Source of the DNA: UBA1381 sp964399965
GTDB lineage: Bacteria > Bacillota > Clostridia > UBA1381
DNA length: 29,714 nucleotides
Direction of reading: 5' to 3'
NCBI GenBank assembly: GCA_964399965.1
Contig: CAYNRX010000029.1
Location: forward strand, 1 to 29,714
Position numbers and translations under genes: made by a program. Positions 16,089-24,522 of this stretch are shown here, piece after piece; within the stretch, counting starts at the first letter, position 1, and each line of letters opens with the position of its first letter. A model generated the notes under the pieces. The model did not search any database. It saw only the letters and a list, made by a program, of their open reading frames with translations, and was not told where the DNA came from.

Positions 16089-17705
16089 CTATCTTCCTCT
16101 TCTCACTATCCGCCATTTCTCGCTTATGCGCGGCTCCTGACGTTTTTTTTGCGGGGACAAAAACTCCGGCCGCATCTCCCTCTTCCATATCGGGCTTACG
16201 AAAAGGCTGCGGCCAAGCCCTCCCGCCGATGGCGATACGAACGGCGTCCCGAAGCTCGACTTAGAACCGATAAAAACGCTGTAGACGAATATCCCCACTG
16301 CGATCCCGTAAAAGCCCCAGACAGCGGCAAGCATTATAAATATCAGCCGCAGTATCCTGTAGCTCCAGCCCAGCGAATAATCGGAGCTGGCAAAGGAACC
16401 GATCCCGGTCACGGCAATGATTATTATCATGATCGGGCTTACGATCTTTGCCAAAACCGCCGCTTGTCCGAGGATTATGCCGCCCACTATGCCAAGCGTG
16501 GAGCCGATAGAGCCGGGCATCCGTATCCCGGCCTCGCGTATCAGCTCAAAGGAAATATCCATTATCAAAAGCTCCACTATCGTGGGAAAGGGCACGTTCT
16601 CCCTGGCGGCGCTTATCGAATAGAGCAGGTATGTCGGTATCATCTCCTGATGATAAAGCGTTATCGCCAGATATAACGACGGCAGCAAAAGCGACAGAAG
16701 CATCGCCATCATCCGCACCAGACGCGTGGCCGCCGCATACGGCGTGCGCATGTAGCCGTCGGCCGGGGTGTGCAAAAATTCGAAGGCGTTGGCGGGAATG
16801 ATGAGTGCCTTGGGGCTGCCGTTTAGAAGCAGCACCACCCGTCCCTCCGAAAGCGCCCTGGCCGCCCTGTCCGGCCGTTCGGTGGCCAGGCTCTGGCTCG
16901 TTATCATCAGCGAATGCTCCTCTATCATCATCGAGACTTCCTCTATCGAGAAAATATAATCCGTCTCGATACCGTTTATCCGCCGCCGCGCCTCATCCAC
17001 CAGCCGCTTATCGGCAAGACCGGAGATGTACATCAGCACGCCGCGCGTTTTGGAAACGCTTCCTATTTTAACGCCCTCGGCAATGAGGTTTTCGGTCTTT
17101 AATATCTTTCTGATAAGAGCCGAATTGGTGCGCAGCATTTCCACGAACGCTTCCTGGGGGCCGTATATCGACTGCTCATTCTCGGGCTTGGAGACCGAAC
17201 GCGTCCCCCAGCTGCGCACATCGAACGAGAACGCCTGATCGATCCCATCCACGAACACCGCGCAGCCGCCGAAGTTTATCTCCTCGCAGATAACGTCCAT
17301 ATCGCGGCTTTTCATCGCCTGGTCGTGGAATACCAGCCGCTTCATTACATCGTCCTTGTTCTCGATAAGCTCCTCGCCGCTTATCGGCTCCAGCGACAAA
17401 AGCGGCGCAATGACCGCGAAATTAACGGCCGTTGTGCTCACCATGCCATCAATAAATATCACAAACGCCCGCCTTCCGCCCGCAAGCGTCAGCTCCCTGA
17501 ACACCAGGTCGTTGTTGTCGGGGATGGAAAATCGGCGTTTCATGTACGCCCCATCGCGGTCGATGCTGCCGGAGACGTAGGTCTTCTCAGTCGTCTCCTC
17601 CTCCCTGCGCACATCGTAGGCCACCCGGCTTTTCTCGCTGTCAAGGCTGATCTCCTCCTCGGTACGGGGCGGACGGTAGCAGAAGATCGCTTTTAGTAAG
17701 TTCAT
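16089..17705 (-). CDS. gerA: Spore germination protein, GerA family
   Basis: This 538-residue protein is the A subunit of a germinant receptor. It has a large soluble N-terminal domain (to about residue 330) and a C-terminal half with several transmembrane helices, including PGSIGSTLGIVGGIILGQAAV and the preceding LLIMDISFELIREAG, both characteristic of GerAA/GerKA. The last 50 residues form a basic cytosolic tail. It opens the gerA-gerB-gerC operon, with a GAGGTGATATC ribosome site. A candidate forespore (sigma-G) promoter lies 24 bp upstream. The gene begins just beyond the endolysin end of the prophage. Confidence 0.95.
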   Translation of the reverse strand: MNLLKAIFCYRPPRTEEEISLDSEKSRVAYDVRREEETTEKTYVSGSIDRDGAYMKRRFSIPDNNDLVFRELTLAGGRRAFVIFIDGMVSTTAVNFAVIAPLLSLEPISGEELIENKDDVMKRLVFHDQAMKSRDMDVICEEINFGGCAVFVDGIDQAFSFDVRSWGTRSVSKPENEQSIYGPQEAFVEMLRTNSALIRKILKTENLIAEGVKIGSVSKTRGVLMYISGLADKRLVDEARRRINGIETDYIFSIEEVSMMIEEHSLMITSQSLATERPDRAARALSEGRVVLLLNGSPKALIIPANAFEFLHTPADGYMRTPYAAATRLVRMMAMLLSLLLPSLYLAITLYHQEMIPTYLLYSISAARENVPFPTIVELLIMDISFELIREAGIRMPGSIGSTLGIVGGIILGQAAVLAKIVSPIMIIIIAVTGIGSFASSDYSLGWSYRILRLIFIMLAAVWGFYGIAVGIFVYSVFIGSKSSFGTPFVSPSAGGLGRSLFVSPIWKREMRPEFLSPQKKRQEPRISEKWRIVRRGR

Positions 17706-17728
17706 GATATCACCTCGCTGTTACTGCC

Positions 17729-17758
17729 TATTGTCACCGAGAACAGCAAGATTTATAC
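17729..17758 (-). promoter_or_regulatory. Candidate sigma-G promoter of the ger operon
   Basis: GTATA (17754-17758) fits the sigma-G -35 pattern gHATR, and GACAATA (17729-17735), 18 bp further on, matches CATNHTA at the last five positions. ger operons are normally forespore-expressed from sigma-G, so the position is right, but the -10 match is incomplete. Confidence 0.35.
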
Positions 17759-17810
17759 ATCGCAATGGGGACAGAAAAATCCTCATACCGTCCGCCGGGC
17801 TTTTATCGTC

Positions 17811-18587
17811 TTATTGCTCGCCGATCGCCCGCCAAAGCATCACCGCCAGGCGCAATCCCTCATCGGTAAGCCCCAATTCGCCGTTTTCATCGCCCTTTAA
17901 TATCCCCAGCGCAACAAGCCCGCCCACGGCCTCGTGCGCCCACTCGGGCATATTGTCATCGATGTAGTTATAAATCATCGGGTTTTTTAGCTCCTGTATC
18001 TCGCCGCCCATACGGCTTATGACCTCGTTCTGTCGGTCATTTTCCGCCTTTAGGGATGCAAGCTCTTCCTCCAGCTGCTGCAATTTGTCCATGTCAATAT
18101 CCTCCTCCAAAAGCTGCTTGAACCTGTTCCATTCACTCTCATTCACCACCCAGGGAGCCGGGCAATTTTTGCCGGTCACATCGTAATGGCGGACAACATT
18201 CTCCGCCGGGATGCCGTAGAGCCCCATCAGCTCCCTTGTAAGCTCCAGACCTCTTTGCTCGGTATCCGCGCTGATATAATAGCCCCTGTCCGCCGAATAG
18301 GACGTGCACAGCTCAATGCCCAGGCTGTTTTCGTTGCGGCAGGACGGATGGCGGTACGTTTTCGCCCCGCAGTGCCAGGCCACGTCCCTATCGCGCACGC
18401 ACCGCCAGGTCTCGGAGCCGTCCACGAAATAATGCGCCGACGCTCCGCGGTCGCTGTCCTTGAAATAGCGCGTGTTATTGTAAGCGGTATCGTTTTTGTT
18501 GGCCGTGTAATGGATAACGATAAATTTAATGTCCCTTTTGTCACGCGGGCTGTAATTTACCGTTGTCAGGTTTTCCTTTATCTGCAA
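17811..18587 (-). CDS. Endolysin: N-acetylmuramoyl-L-alanine amidase (Amidase_2)
   Basis: This 258-residue lysis enzyme cleaves the amide bond between MurNAc and the peptide stem. Residues 15-150 form an Amidase_2 domain with zinc ligands visible as H26 in IHYTAN, H134 in VVRHYD and C142 in GKNCPAPW. A coiled-coil segment (about 160-198) leads to a C-terminal helical region (PEWAHEAVGGLVALGILKG...) seen in other clostridial phage lysins and probably used for wall binding. The start is TTG at 18585-18587, read behind GGAGTGAGG; the gene begins 6 bp after the holin. It is the last gene of the late operon. Confidence 0.93.
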   Translation of the reverse strand: MQIKENLTTVNYSPRDKRDIKFIVIHYTANKNDTAYNNTRYFKDSDRGASAHYFVDGSETWRCVRDRDVAWHCGAKTYRHPSCRNENSLGIELCTSYSADRGYYISADTEQRGLELTRELMGLYGIPAENVVRHYDVTGKNCPAPWVVNESEWNRFKQLLEEDIDMDKLQQLEEELASLKAENDRQNEVISRMGGEIQELKNPMIYNYIDDNMPEWAHEAVGGLVALGILKGDENGELGLTDEGLRLAVMLWRAIGEQ

Positions 18588-18593
18588 TATACC

Positions 18594-18869
18594 TCACTCC
18601 TTCCGCGGCTCCTCATACGAAAGCGCATTTTTACTGTCCCCAATGCCATAGGTCGTGGGATCTATTACCGCGTTATAGACGCTCACCAGCACTAAAAACA
18701 ATACGTAAGGGTTTGATACCGCCGAAAAAAGCATCTCTCCCACTCCCTGCCAGGTCGTCATATCCTCGGCCGTTATCCCCATGTAGGCGAATATCGGCGC
18801 AAACACCGATATCACCAGCTGCACCCAGAACGCGGGATTTTTAATGCGCACCTTCCAATTTATCTTCAT
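18594..18869 (-). CDS. Phage holin, phi-LC3 type
   Basis: This 91-residue protein starts with KINWKVRIKNPAFWVQL, the signature of phi-LC3-family holins, and has two transmembrane segments (about residues 14-32 and 52-68) with a charged C-terminal tail. It should permeabilise the membrane to release the amidase. The ribosome site GGGAGGTTAGGAT is inside the end of the XhlA-like gene 3 bp upstream. A copy of the dispersed 13-bp motif encodes part of its GDSKN tail. Confidence 0.93.
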   Translation of the reverse strand: MKINWKVRIKNPAFWVQLVISVFAPIFAYMGITAEDMTTWQGVGEMLFSAVSNPYVLFLVLVSVYNAVIDPTTYGIGDSKNALSYEEPRKE

Positions 18870-18872
18870 ATC

Positions 18873-19187
18873 CTAACCTCCCAGTCCTATCACCTTCGCC
18901 AGATATCCGGCCGCCGCCCCCAGTACCGCCGTCAGCAGATACCACAAAAGCCGCCGCCAGTTTTCGCCATCGCGCCTCTCCAAAACCTCCAGCCGCTGCC
19001 CCTGGGCGATCTGCTCCTTTAGCATCCCTTCCATGCTGACGGCCAGCTTTTCAATGCTGGTATTTAGTGCGTTCAGCTTCTCGCCGCTTTCCTCAAGAAG
19101 CTCCAGCCGCTTGTTGGTGCGGCTGTGCTCCTCCTCCATGCGGCGCACAAATTCGTTGTGCTCCGCTCTTGTTATCGGTGTATCCAT
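18873..19187 (-). CDS. XhlA-like lysis accessory protein
   Basis: The 104-residue protein has a soluble N-terminal part dominated by a coiled coil (about residues 10-65) and a single C-terminal transmembrane helix (LLWYLLTAVLGAAAGYLAK). This is the layout of hemolysin XhlA-family proteins, which act with holins in Bacillus phage-like lysis cassettes. The ATG at 19187 is chosen over an upstream in-frame ATG because GAGGAGGAGCAG precedes it directly and it lies 10 bp past the previous stop. Confidence 0.85.
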   Translation of the reverse strand: MDTPITRAEHNEFVRRMEEEHSRTNKRLELLEESGEKLNALNTSIEKLAVSMEGMLKEQIAQGQRLEVLERRDGENWRRLLWYLLTAVLGAAAGYLAKVIGLGG

Positions 19188-19197
19188 CTGCTCCTCC

Positions 19198-21144
19198 TCA
19201 GCTGTTGTTGACCACAAACGCATACAGCGCGTCAGCCAGAGCCGAATAGCCGTCATCGGTCGGATGCAGATTATTCTGCCGTTTCACCTGCGTGTCTGAA
19301 TGCGCGTTCTTATCCTCGGTCACAGCCGGGAAATGATCATCGGGGTCAATGTTGTTCCTAAAGGGGACAATAAAAATATTCTCATCCTCTCTCCCCGCAT
19401 ACTCCTCCATGATACCAATGCCGTATTCGTGCAGCTGGCGTTTAAAATCCCACGTTGAAAAGCCCTCGCCTGGATACGACAGCGACAGGCTCTCGGACGC
19501 TGGTATCGCGCTTGTGGTGCAGATACCGACCTTGATATCGGGATCGTACTCGTGGATGGACGCGATCAGCGTATCATAGTAGCCGATGTTATTTTGCACC
19601 AGCTGCCCCACCGTAGTATATGCGTTGAGCGATAAAACGTCATTGATCCCCAGCTGAAAAAGGACAATCGCGCAGCCGGAAAAGCCGTTATTCGTCATAT
19701 ACGCTTCAAAATCGACCTTGCCGCCGATATAAAACGGGCTTCCGGCGGAGACAAAATTGGCCAGCGTCCATCCCGGGCGTCCCTCATGGCGGTTGCCATC
19801 CGTGCCTTGGGTGCCGATGGTCACGATATGGGAATTTTTCTGCTGCAAGGCGTACGTTATCATGCCGTTATGGGAGCCGTTGGCGATGATGCTGTCGCCT
19901 ACCACCAGAGTTTTAGTGTCCCCATTGATAGCGTCTGCCTTTACCTTAAGCGCGACCTCCTGCGAATATTCCTGCTCGAACCGGGGATTGTACACCGAGA
20001 ACCGCAATGTTTTCGTGGCAGCTCCCGTGGTATCCGCCCGCCAGCATTCGTCAAGGGCCACGCCGTTATCGCCTTCAACGCAGAAATAGTGTGAAGAGCG
20101 GCGGTCGGGGATAATGCTGTCGTAATAAACGTTTAGCTCCGTGCCGGTAACGCCGTAGAGTGTCGGCGGCAGATACAATCCCGAAGGACGCTCATCGGTG
20201 ATTTTACTGTCCCCAATGGAATTATCTGTCACCTTTGACGCGGGCAGGCCGCCGTTTAAGGCCTCCCACTTAAGCATACGATCCCCGGCCGGGACTTCCG
20301 TCTCCTTATAGAGGATAAAGCCCGGCGAATAAGCGTTTTCGTTCCACAGTATCGTCATAGACCATACGTTCATAGTCGCATCCGCCCTCTGCCAGAGCTT
20401 TTTCAGGCAGGCGTCAGCGGTGGTAGTGTGTATCGCGGTCTTTGTGTACTGCTCGCCCGCCTCATCAAGGACGAAATCGGCGGTAGTATTGGTGTAGTCT
20501 TGGTTATCGATGGTGTAGCGGAAATTCAGCGTCTTATATATGGATGACTGCGTGGCCGGATCCTCCCCCTGATAGACCGCGAACACCAGACATTTTCCCA
20601 TGGGAACGGTTATCGTCTGGGAAAATTCCGCCCGCAGGTTGCTGCTTTGCGAGGTGTTTATATCGTCCCCGCTAACAGTGGCCGTATACGTATGGGGCAG
20701 GTTTACATAAGGAGTGTTGAACGTTATTAGGCTGTCGTCAACAACGTTGGCTTCCACCTTGACGGGATGGGCAGTGTCGGAGGTGTACACCGGCAGGTCG
20801 ACCGCATCAAACTGCATCTCAGTGGGAAATTTGTCGTAAAATATCAAGCACCAGTTGCGAAGATCCGCGCTGTCATCGGGGTTTGAATAGGCGGTGCCGG
20901 TGATGTTGCCGTTTTTGGGCGGCGTCCATACCGGGGTAAGCGCTGTCCCCCCTCCGCCGCCGGAAGCGGGCTCGGTGACCTCGGCCAGGATCGCCGCGCT
21001 GGCCGCAGCAGAAGCGGACACCGTGTCAAGCTCCGCCGAAACTGTTCCCGTCTGGCTTGAGACCTCATTTATCGCCCCGGTTATCTGGTTCATGTCGGCG
21101 GCATACAGGATATCGCCGTCTGCAAAAGTTTCTTCAAGTGGCAT
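19198..21144 (-). CDS. Tail or baseplate protein with C-terminal SGNH hydrolase domain
   Basis: This 648-residue protein begins with a short coiled-coil-like virion-attachment segment (about residues 1-60), continues through a beta-rich region, and ends in an SGNH/GDSL hydrolase domain: VVGDSI with nucleophile Ser near 418, FQLGINDVL near 500, and NNLHPTDDGY with the catalytic Asp/His near 625. Such domains remove acyl groups from polysaccharides or esters, so the virion may modify host surface glycans during adsorption. The ATG at 21144 follows ATAGGAGGGAATAAA. Three copies of the 13-bp motif lie inside it, one encoding the GDTKT just before the catalytic GDS. Confidence 0.88.
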   Translation of the reverse strand: MPLEETFADGDILYAADMNQITGAINEVSSQTGTVSAELDTVSASAAASAAILAEVTEPASGGGGGTALTPVWTPPKNGNITGTAYSNPDDSADLRNWCLIFYDKFPTEMQFDAVDLPVYTSDTAHPVKVEANVVDDSLITFNTPYVNLPHTYTATVSGDDINTSQSSNLRAEFSQTITVPMGKCLVFAVYQGEDPATQSSIYKTLNFRYTIDNQDYTNTTADFVLDEAGEQYTKTAIHTTTADACLKKLWQRADATMNVWSMTILWNENAYSPGFILYKETEVPAGDRMLKWEALNGGLPASKVTDNSIGDSKITDERPSGLYLPPTLYGVTGTELNVYYDSIIPDRRSSHYFCVEGDNGVALDECWRADTTGAATKTLRFSVYNPRFEQEYSQEVALKVKADAINGDTKTLVVGDSIIANGSHNGMITYALQQKNSHIVTIGTQGTDGNRHEGRPGWTLANFVSAGSPFYIGGKVDFEAYMTNNGFSGCAIVLFQLGINDVLSLNAYTTVGQLVQNNIGYYDTLIASIHEYDPDIKVGICTTSAIPASESLSLSYPGEGFSTWDFKRQLHEYGIGIMEEYAGREDENIFIVPFRNNIDPDDHFPAVTEDKNAHSDTQVKRQNNLHPTDDGYSALADALYAFVVNNS

Positions 21145-21160
21145 TTTATTCCCTCCTATA

Positions 21161-21883
21161 TTACAAAACATCGCTGCCGAGCTTGCTTGTGCCGAGGACG
21201 AAAGCCTTGGGCGAAGATTCCAGCGCGGATATGCGCTCCTCAAAATCCTCCAGCTTCGCCGCCAATGCGGACGACAGCTTTTCCTCGGTCACCGCGCCAT
21301 CGGCGATCTTCGCTGTAGTAACAGCCCCATCGGCAAGACTTCCGGAAGAGCCGCCCCACGCGTTCCACGCGCTCCATGTCCCGTTCGATTTGCGCACACG
21401 AAGATACAGCGTGATATCCCCGCCCGAAAGCGGCACCGCAAACTGTATTTCTCCGGCTCCCCCATCGTCTCCTACGGTAGGACGCAGGCGACAGGAAATA
21501 TACTGCGTATCATCGCCCGGCTTTTCGACCGGATCCATAACTACTGTCCATACGCCTAAGGTTGACACATTGTCAAATCCCGCAACGCTGTTGGATTGAT
21601 TGATATTATATGTTGTTTCCTTGACAATTTCGTGAAGCGCAGCCGGTACGACCGCCCCATCGGCCAGCTTTGACGATGTAACCGCACTATCTGCAAGCTT
21701 TCCTGCGGTAACCGCGCCATTGGCCAGCTTGCCGGAGGTAATACCGCCGTCCGGTATCTGGGACGAGGTGATAACTCCGCTCTCGAGCCCCGTCTTAAGA
21801 TTCTTGAAATTCTGCTTTACTATCGGATACCAATCCGACAAAAGCGTGCTGTCATCGTAATTTTCGTTTATAGTTATCTTCAT
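21161..21883 (-). CDS. Tail fibre-like protein with KLADGAVT repeats
   Basis: This 240-residue protein has a central array of short repeats of the type (S)xKLADGAVTxx (about residues 40-80 and again 180-205), common in phage fibres and probably forming a trimeric stalk. Between the arrays is a domain of about 100 residues containing YISCRLRPT and SGTW/SAWNAWGG-like sequences, and the C-terminus is coiled coil. Its ATG overlaps the tal stop in an ATGA and it precedes the SGNH protein by 16 bp. It is likely part of the host-recognition apparatus. Confidence 0.82.
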   Translation of the reverse strand: MKITINENYDDSTLLSDWYPIVKQNFKNLKTGLESGVITSSQIPDGGITSGKLANGAVTAGKLADSAVTSSKLADGAVVPAALHEIVKETTYNINQSNSVAGFDNVSTLGVWTVVMDPVEKPGDDTQYISCRLRPTVGDDGGAGEIQFAVPLSGGDITLYLRVRKSNGTWSAWNAWGGSSGSLADGAVTTAKIADGAVTEEKLSSALAAKLEDFEERISALESSPKAFVLGTSKLGSDVL

Positions 21884-23451
21884 TGCGTACCTCCCTCCAA
21901 TGCGGCCACGCGCTCGGCCAGGTCAACGATGGAAATATTGTTTATAATCGTCGGCTCGGAGGATTCGATCACAAAGTACGAGGCTCCGTTGCTGCCGGAT
22001 ATCAGGAGAATATCCGCCACCACGTTGCCGCTTGCGTCCACGAACTGTATGCCGCCGGTCTGGCCGGAGCCGGTGATCCCCTTGAGCTTTAAATACCGCC
22101 CGATCTCGGCGTCCTTGGAGGTCTTTATGCTTCCCGAAAACACCGCCTCGGCCGTAAGCCGTCCGGAAAACTCCGCGCTGCCCTCCTCGTCAAGGGTGAT
22201 GGTCTCCGATCCGTTTTCATCGTATATCACAAACTCAAACCTGCCGCCGGAATTTCCCAGGCGGATACGAACGCGCCCCGCAGAATCCCGCACCGTCATA
22301 AGATCGTCAACGACCGTCATCGTGCCCGCGCCGCTTTTGATGTTGTTCGTTTCGGTGTTTAAAACGCCCGAAAGATGGTTCGTTTTTATGTCCCCATTGA
22401 TGGAGGAGACGCGCTTATACTTCCCCGAGAGCATCCCCATCTGGGAGAAATAAAAGAAAAGATCCTTCTTTATCCGCCCCAGCGTGAGCTTGGCGCTCTT
22501 TCCCTCGTACGGATATTCGGTGATCGAGGCCACCCTTAGCTTTCCCGAAAATCCCGGCAGGCTGACCGCCACCGTATCCCCGATCCCTGCTCCCGGCCCC
22601 AGCCCCAGCTTCTCCAGCTGCACATAATCTCCGCTGACAGTGACATCCGGGCGGTCGATCCTAAAAGGGTTATCCTCGTCAAACTCCCACAACGCCCGGT
22701 TATAAAGCTCGTCAGGGTCGGAAATATCGTAGTTTTTATATCCCGAAAGCAGGCCGTATTCCTCAATATCGGGCGAGTCGAGATATACGTCCTCTATCGG
22801 CAGATCATCCTCCCCGTAGGGATAGAGCCGCGTTATAAGCTCGGTCGTGTCCTCCTCGACCAGCACCCCGTCAATGTCCCGCCCCACAGTAAGCTCCAGC
22901 CCCCGGTCGGAGCCTACGCGCTCCACTATCGCCGCCCGGAAATTCTCGGTGTATATCTCCCCCCGGCCGCACTGCTCGATGATATAAAGCGCGGCCTCGG
23001 GCGGCGTGGTCTTGTCGCAGCCCCAAAAATCCATCAAAAATCCGTCCTCGCCCAACGCCGTCAGTCCCCGTTGGGAAAGCTCGGCCGCCGAAAACGGCTC
23101 AAATATCGTATCCTCCAGTATCTCGGCGAACAGCTCCGAGGGATCCGCGCCCATCGCGTCCGGCAGCGTTGGTATGTGGCATTTGTAGCCATCGGCAAAA
23201 AACGGCTCCCGGCAGGTAAATTCTCCGCTCCCGTTTTCATCCAAGCGCACATTCACCACCCGGAATGCCTCTTTCCCGACCACGGCCAGCATCCCGGAGG
23301 CGACCTTTGACGCTTCCGCAGGCCCCAGGCGAAACGACAGCTGCGAGCCCTCGTTTACCGTGCGTTCCACCTGCACCTCATACGCCCCGGGCAGAATGGC
23401 GGACTGCCCGGTTTCAAAGGAAATTGTTTCACGTGGAAAAATTTTTATCAT
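21880..23451 (-). CDS. Tail-associated protein (Tal / prophage endopeptidase tail family)
   Basis: This 523-residue protein follows Dit in the tail module and fits the Tal position at the tail tip. The first 330 residues resemble the gp27-like prophage tail domain (an N-terminal beta region, TELITRLYPYGEDD, then DTVAVSLPGFSGKLRVASITEYPYEGKSAKLTLG in pieces), which forms the hub. The C-terminal part is beta-rich with GSIKTSKDAEIGRYLKLKGI, and the last residues form a short coiled coil. I see no obvious peptidase active site. The start codon follows AAGGAGACAGCGTC, directly after the repeat element, and codons 4-9 carry a parS-like site. Confidence 0.85.
   Translation of the reverse strand: MIKIFPRETISFETGQSAILPGAYEVQVERTVNEGSQLSFRLGPAEASKVASGMLAVVGKEAFRVVNVRLDENGSGEFTCREPFFADGYKCHIPTLPDAMGADPSELFAEILEDTIFEPFSAAELSQRGLTALGEDGFLMDFWGCDKTTPPEAALYIIEQCGRGEIYTENFRAAIVERVGSDRGLELTVGRDIDGVLVEEDTTELITRLYPYGEDDLPIEDVYLDSPDIEEYGLLSGYKNYDISDPDELYNRALWEFDEDNPFRIDRPDVTVSGDYVQLEKLGLGPGAGIGDTVAVSLPGFSGKLRVASITEYPYEGKSAKLTLGRIKKDLFFYFSQMGMLSGKYKRVSSINGDIKTNHLSGVLNTETNNIKSGAGTMTVVDDLMTVRDSAGRVRIRLGNSGGRFEFVIYDENGSETITLDEEGSAEFSGRLTAEAVFSGSIKTSKDAEIGRYLKLKGITGSGQTGGIQFVDASGNVVADILLISGSNGASYFVIESSEPTIINNISIVDLAERVAALEGGTQ
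23425..23440. promoter_or_regulatory. parS-like site 3 (15/16) inside tal
   Basis: On the minus strand TTTTCCACGTGAAACA matches the parS consensus TGTTNCACGTGAAACA at 15 of 16 positions. It falls within the first codons of tal, encoding part of FPRET. Confidence 0.65.
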
Positions 23452-23480
23452 GACGCTGTCTCCTTTTTAAATTTGCATAG

Positions 23481-23692
23481 ATAATTGTAAAACGCGACAG
23501 CGTTTTACAATTATTTCTTTGTTCTGGGGAGCTCGAGGGTGAAACCCTCGAATTCCAATCAATTTTTGACGACATGCGCGTCAAAAATTGCGAAAATAAA
23601 AGTTTCAGCGGTCTTTAGACCGCCAATCAACGGAACTTTTATTTTCTTCATTAGCCAGAAATCAATTGCGAAAAAGTTTCGCAATTGGCTAA
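23481..23692 (+). repeat. Complete stem-loop-string repeat, five modules
   Basis: Five hairpins follow one another. B: 23481-23495 with 23500-23514 (15 bp, loop GACA). A: 23534-23540 with 23544-23550 (7 bp). C: 23560-23571 with 23579-23590 (12 bp). D: 23592-23604 with 23634-23646 (13 bp), enclosing an inner 6-bp stem 23608-23613 with 23618-23623. E: 23663-23673 with 23677-23687 (11 bp), plus an outer TTAGCC/GGCTAA clamp. The element fills the gap between dit and tal, and the dit stop codon lies in module E. Partial copies in the opposite orientation are at 1-76 (A, B) and 29623-29714 (E, D). It contains no reading frame that I can support. Confidence 0.92.
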
Positions 23693-24522
23693 AAATTTGC
23701 AGCATACACAAACTGCGGCCGCCAGTCGAATTTTACTGTCCCCATTGAGGGGACATCGACCGATATAACGCTTTCTCCCATCGGCAGCTCAAAAAAATCA
23801 CCGCTTACATGGCCGGTTATATCGTCCCCATCGCCCTCGGCCGTGCACTGCTCAAAATCAAGGCATATTTCTTGAGCCGAGATATCCTCCAGGGATACCG
23901 AATAGCCGCCGAAGGATACGGCCAGCTCCGATACCGGGGCGGAAAAATCAAACGTGAGCTTCGGCCTGGCCGGCCTTTGGCCGATGTTGTCAAATACCAC
24001 GCTGTTTTCCCCAGCTGCAAGCGCAGAGGAAAACCTCCCCGAAAAGCCTGCCAGGGGCACGTTGTCCCCCAAAAGCAGGCTGACCCCCAGCGTCGGCTCC
24101 TCCTGCACCGATAAGATCCAGCAGGAAAACGGCCTCGTGCGCACAACGACCGTAAACTGCGCCGTGCGCCCGCTATAGCGCGGCTCAAACGATATCCCCG
24201 CTATCACCGCCCCCTCCCAGACCGTGGAGGGCATATCGTCAAAAATAAGCTCCCCGCGACCCGAAAGCCAGGCTCCGAGGGCGGATACCTTCTTTGAAAG
24301 CGCAGTTTCGTCCGCAGCCGTCACCGCGATCGAAAGCTCAAATATCCGATCCATGTAAAACGGCCGTCCCCAAGGATTGGCGGCGGAAAAGTCGTAGGAG
24401 CCGTCCATCACCATTGGGGACACTAAAACCGACTTTTCCTCCGGCAGCAGCGGCCGCAGCTTCGATTTTACGACCGCCCCGAAATCTGAGGAATGACGTC
24501 CTCTAAAATAAAAACCGTTCAT
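23689..24522 (-). CDS. Distal tail protein (Dit, phage tail family)
   Basis: This 277-residue protein occupies the slot between tape measure and Tal and resembles siphovirus Dit proteins, which form the hexameric ring connecting the tail tube to the tip. The start MNGFYFRGRHSSDFGAVVKS and the RRELSIAVTA-like early beta domain are typical; the remainder is a galectin-like C-terminal half. The ATG is directly after the tape measure stop, with GAGG 8 nt upstream. Two copies of the dispersed 13-bp motif are inside it. Its stop codon is within the module E hairpin of the repeat element. Confidence 0.87.
   Translation of the reverse strand: MNGFYFRGRHSSDFGAVVKSKLRPLLPEEKSVLVSPMVMDGSYDFSAANPWGRPFYMDRIFELSIAVTAADETALSKKVSALGAWLSGRGELIFDDMPSTVWEGAVIAGISFEPRYSGRTAQFTVVVRTRPFSCWILSVQEEPTLGVSLLLGDNVPLAGFSGRFSSALAAGENSVVFDNIGQRPARPKLTFDFSAPVSELAVSFGGYSVSLEDISAQEICLDFEQCTAEGDGDDITGHVSGDFFELPMGESVISVDVPSMGTVKFDWRPQFVYAANF

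Noticed and set aside
16153..16159. TGTCCCC core inside gerA, outside the prophage
   Set aside because: The preceding bases do not fit the TTTTAN half in register, and one core match in host DNA is expected by chance. A further core match at 12427 was rejected for the same reason.
23735..23757. Small hairpin TGTCCCC/GGGGACA suggesting a REP-type palindrome
   Set aside because: Only this one copy of the 13-bp motif has a facing inverted partner; the other copies are asymmetric, so the motif is not a hairpin family.
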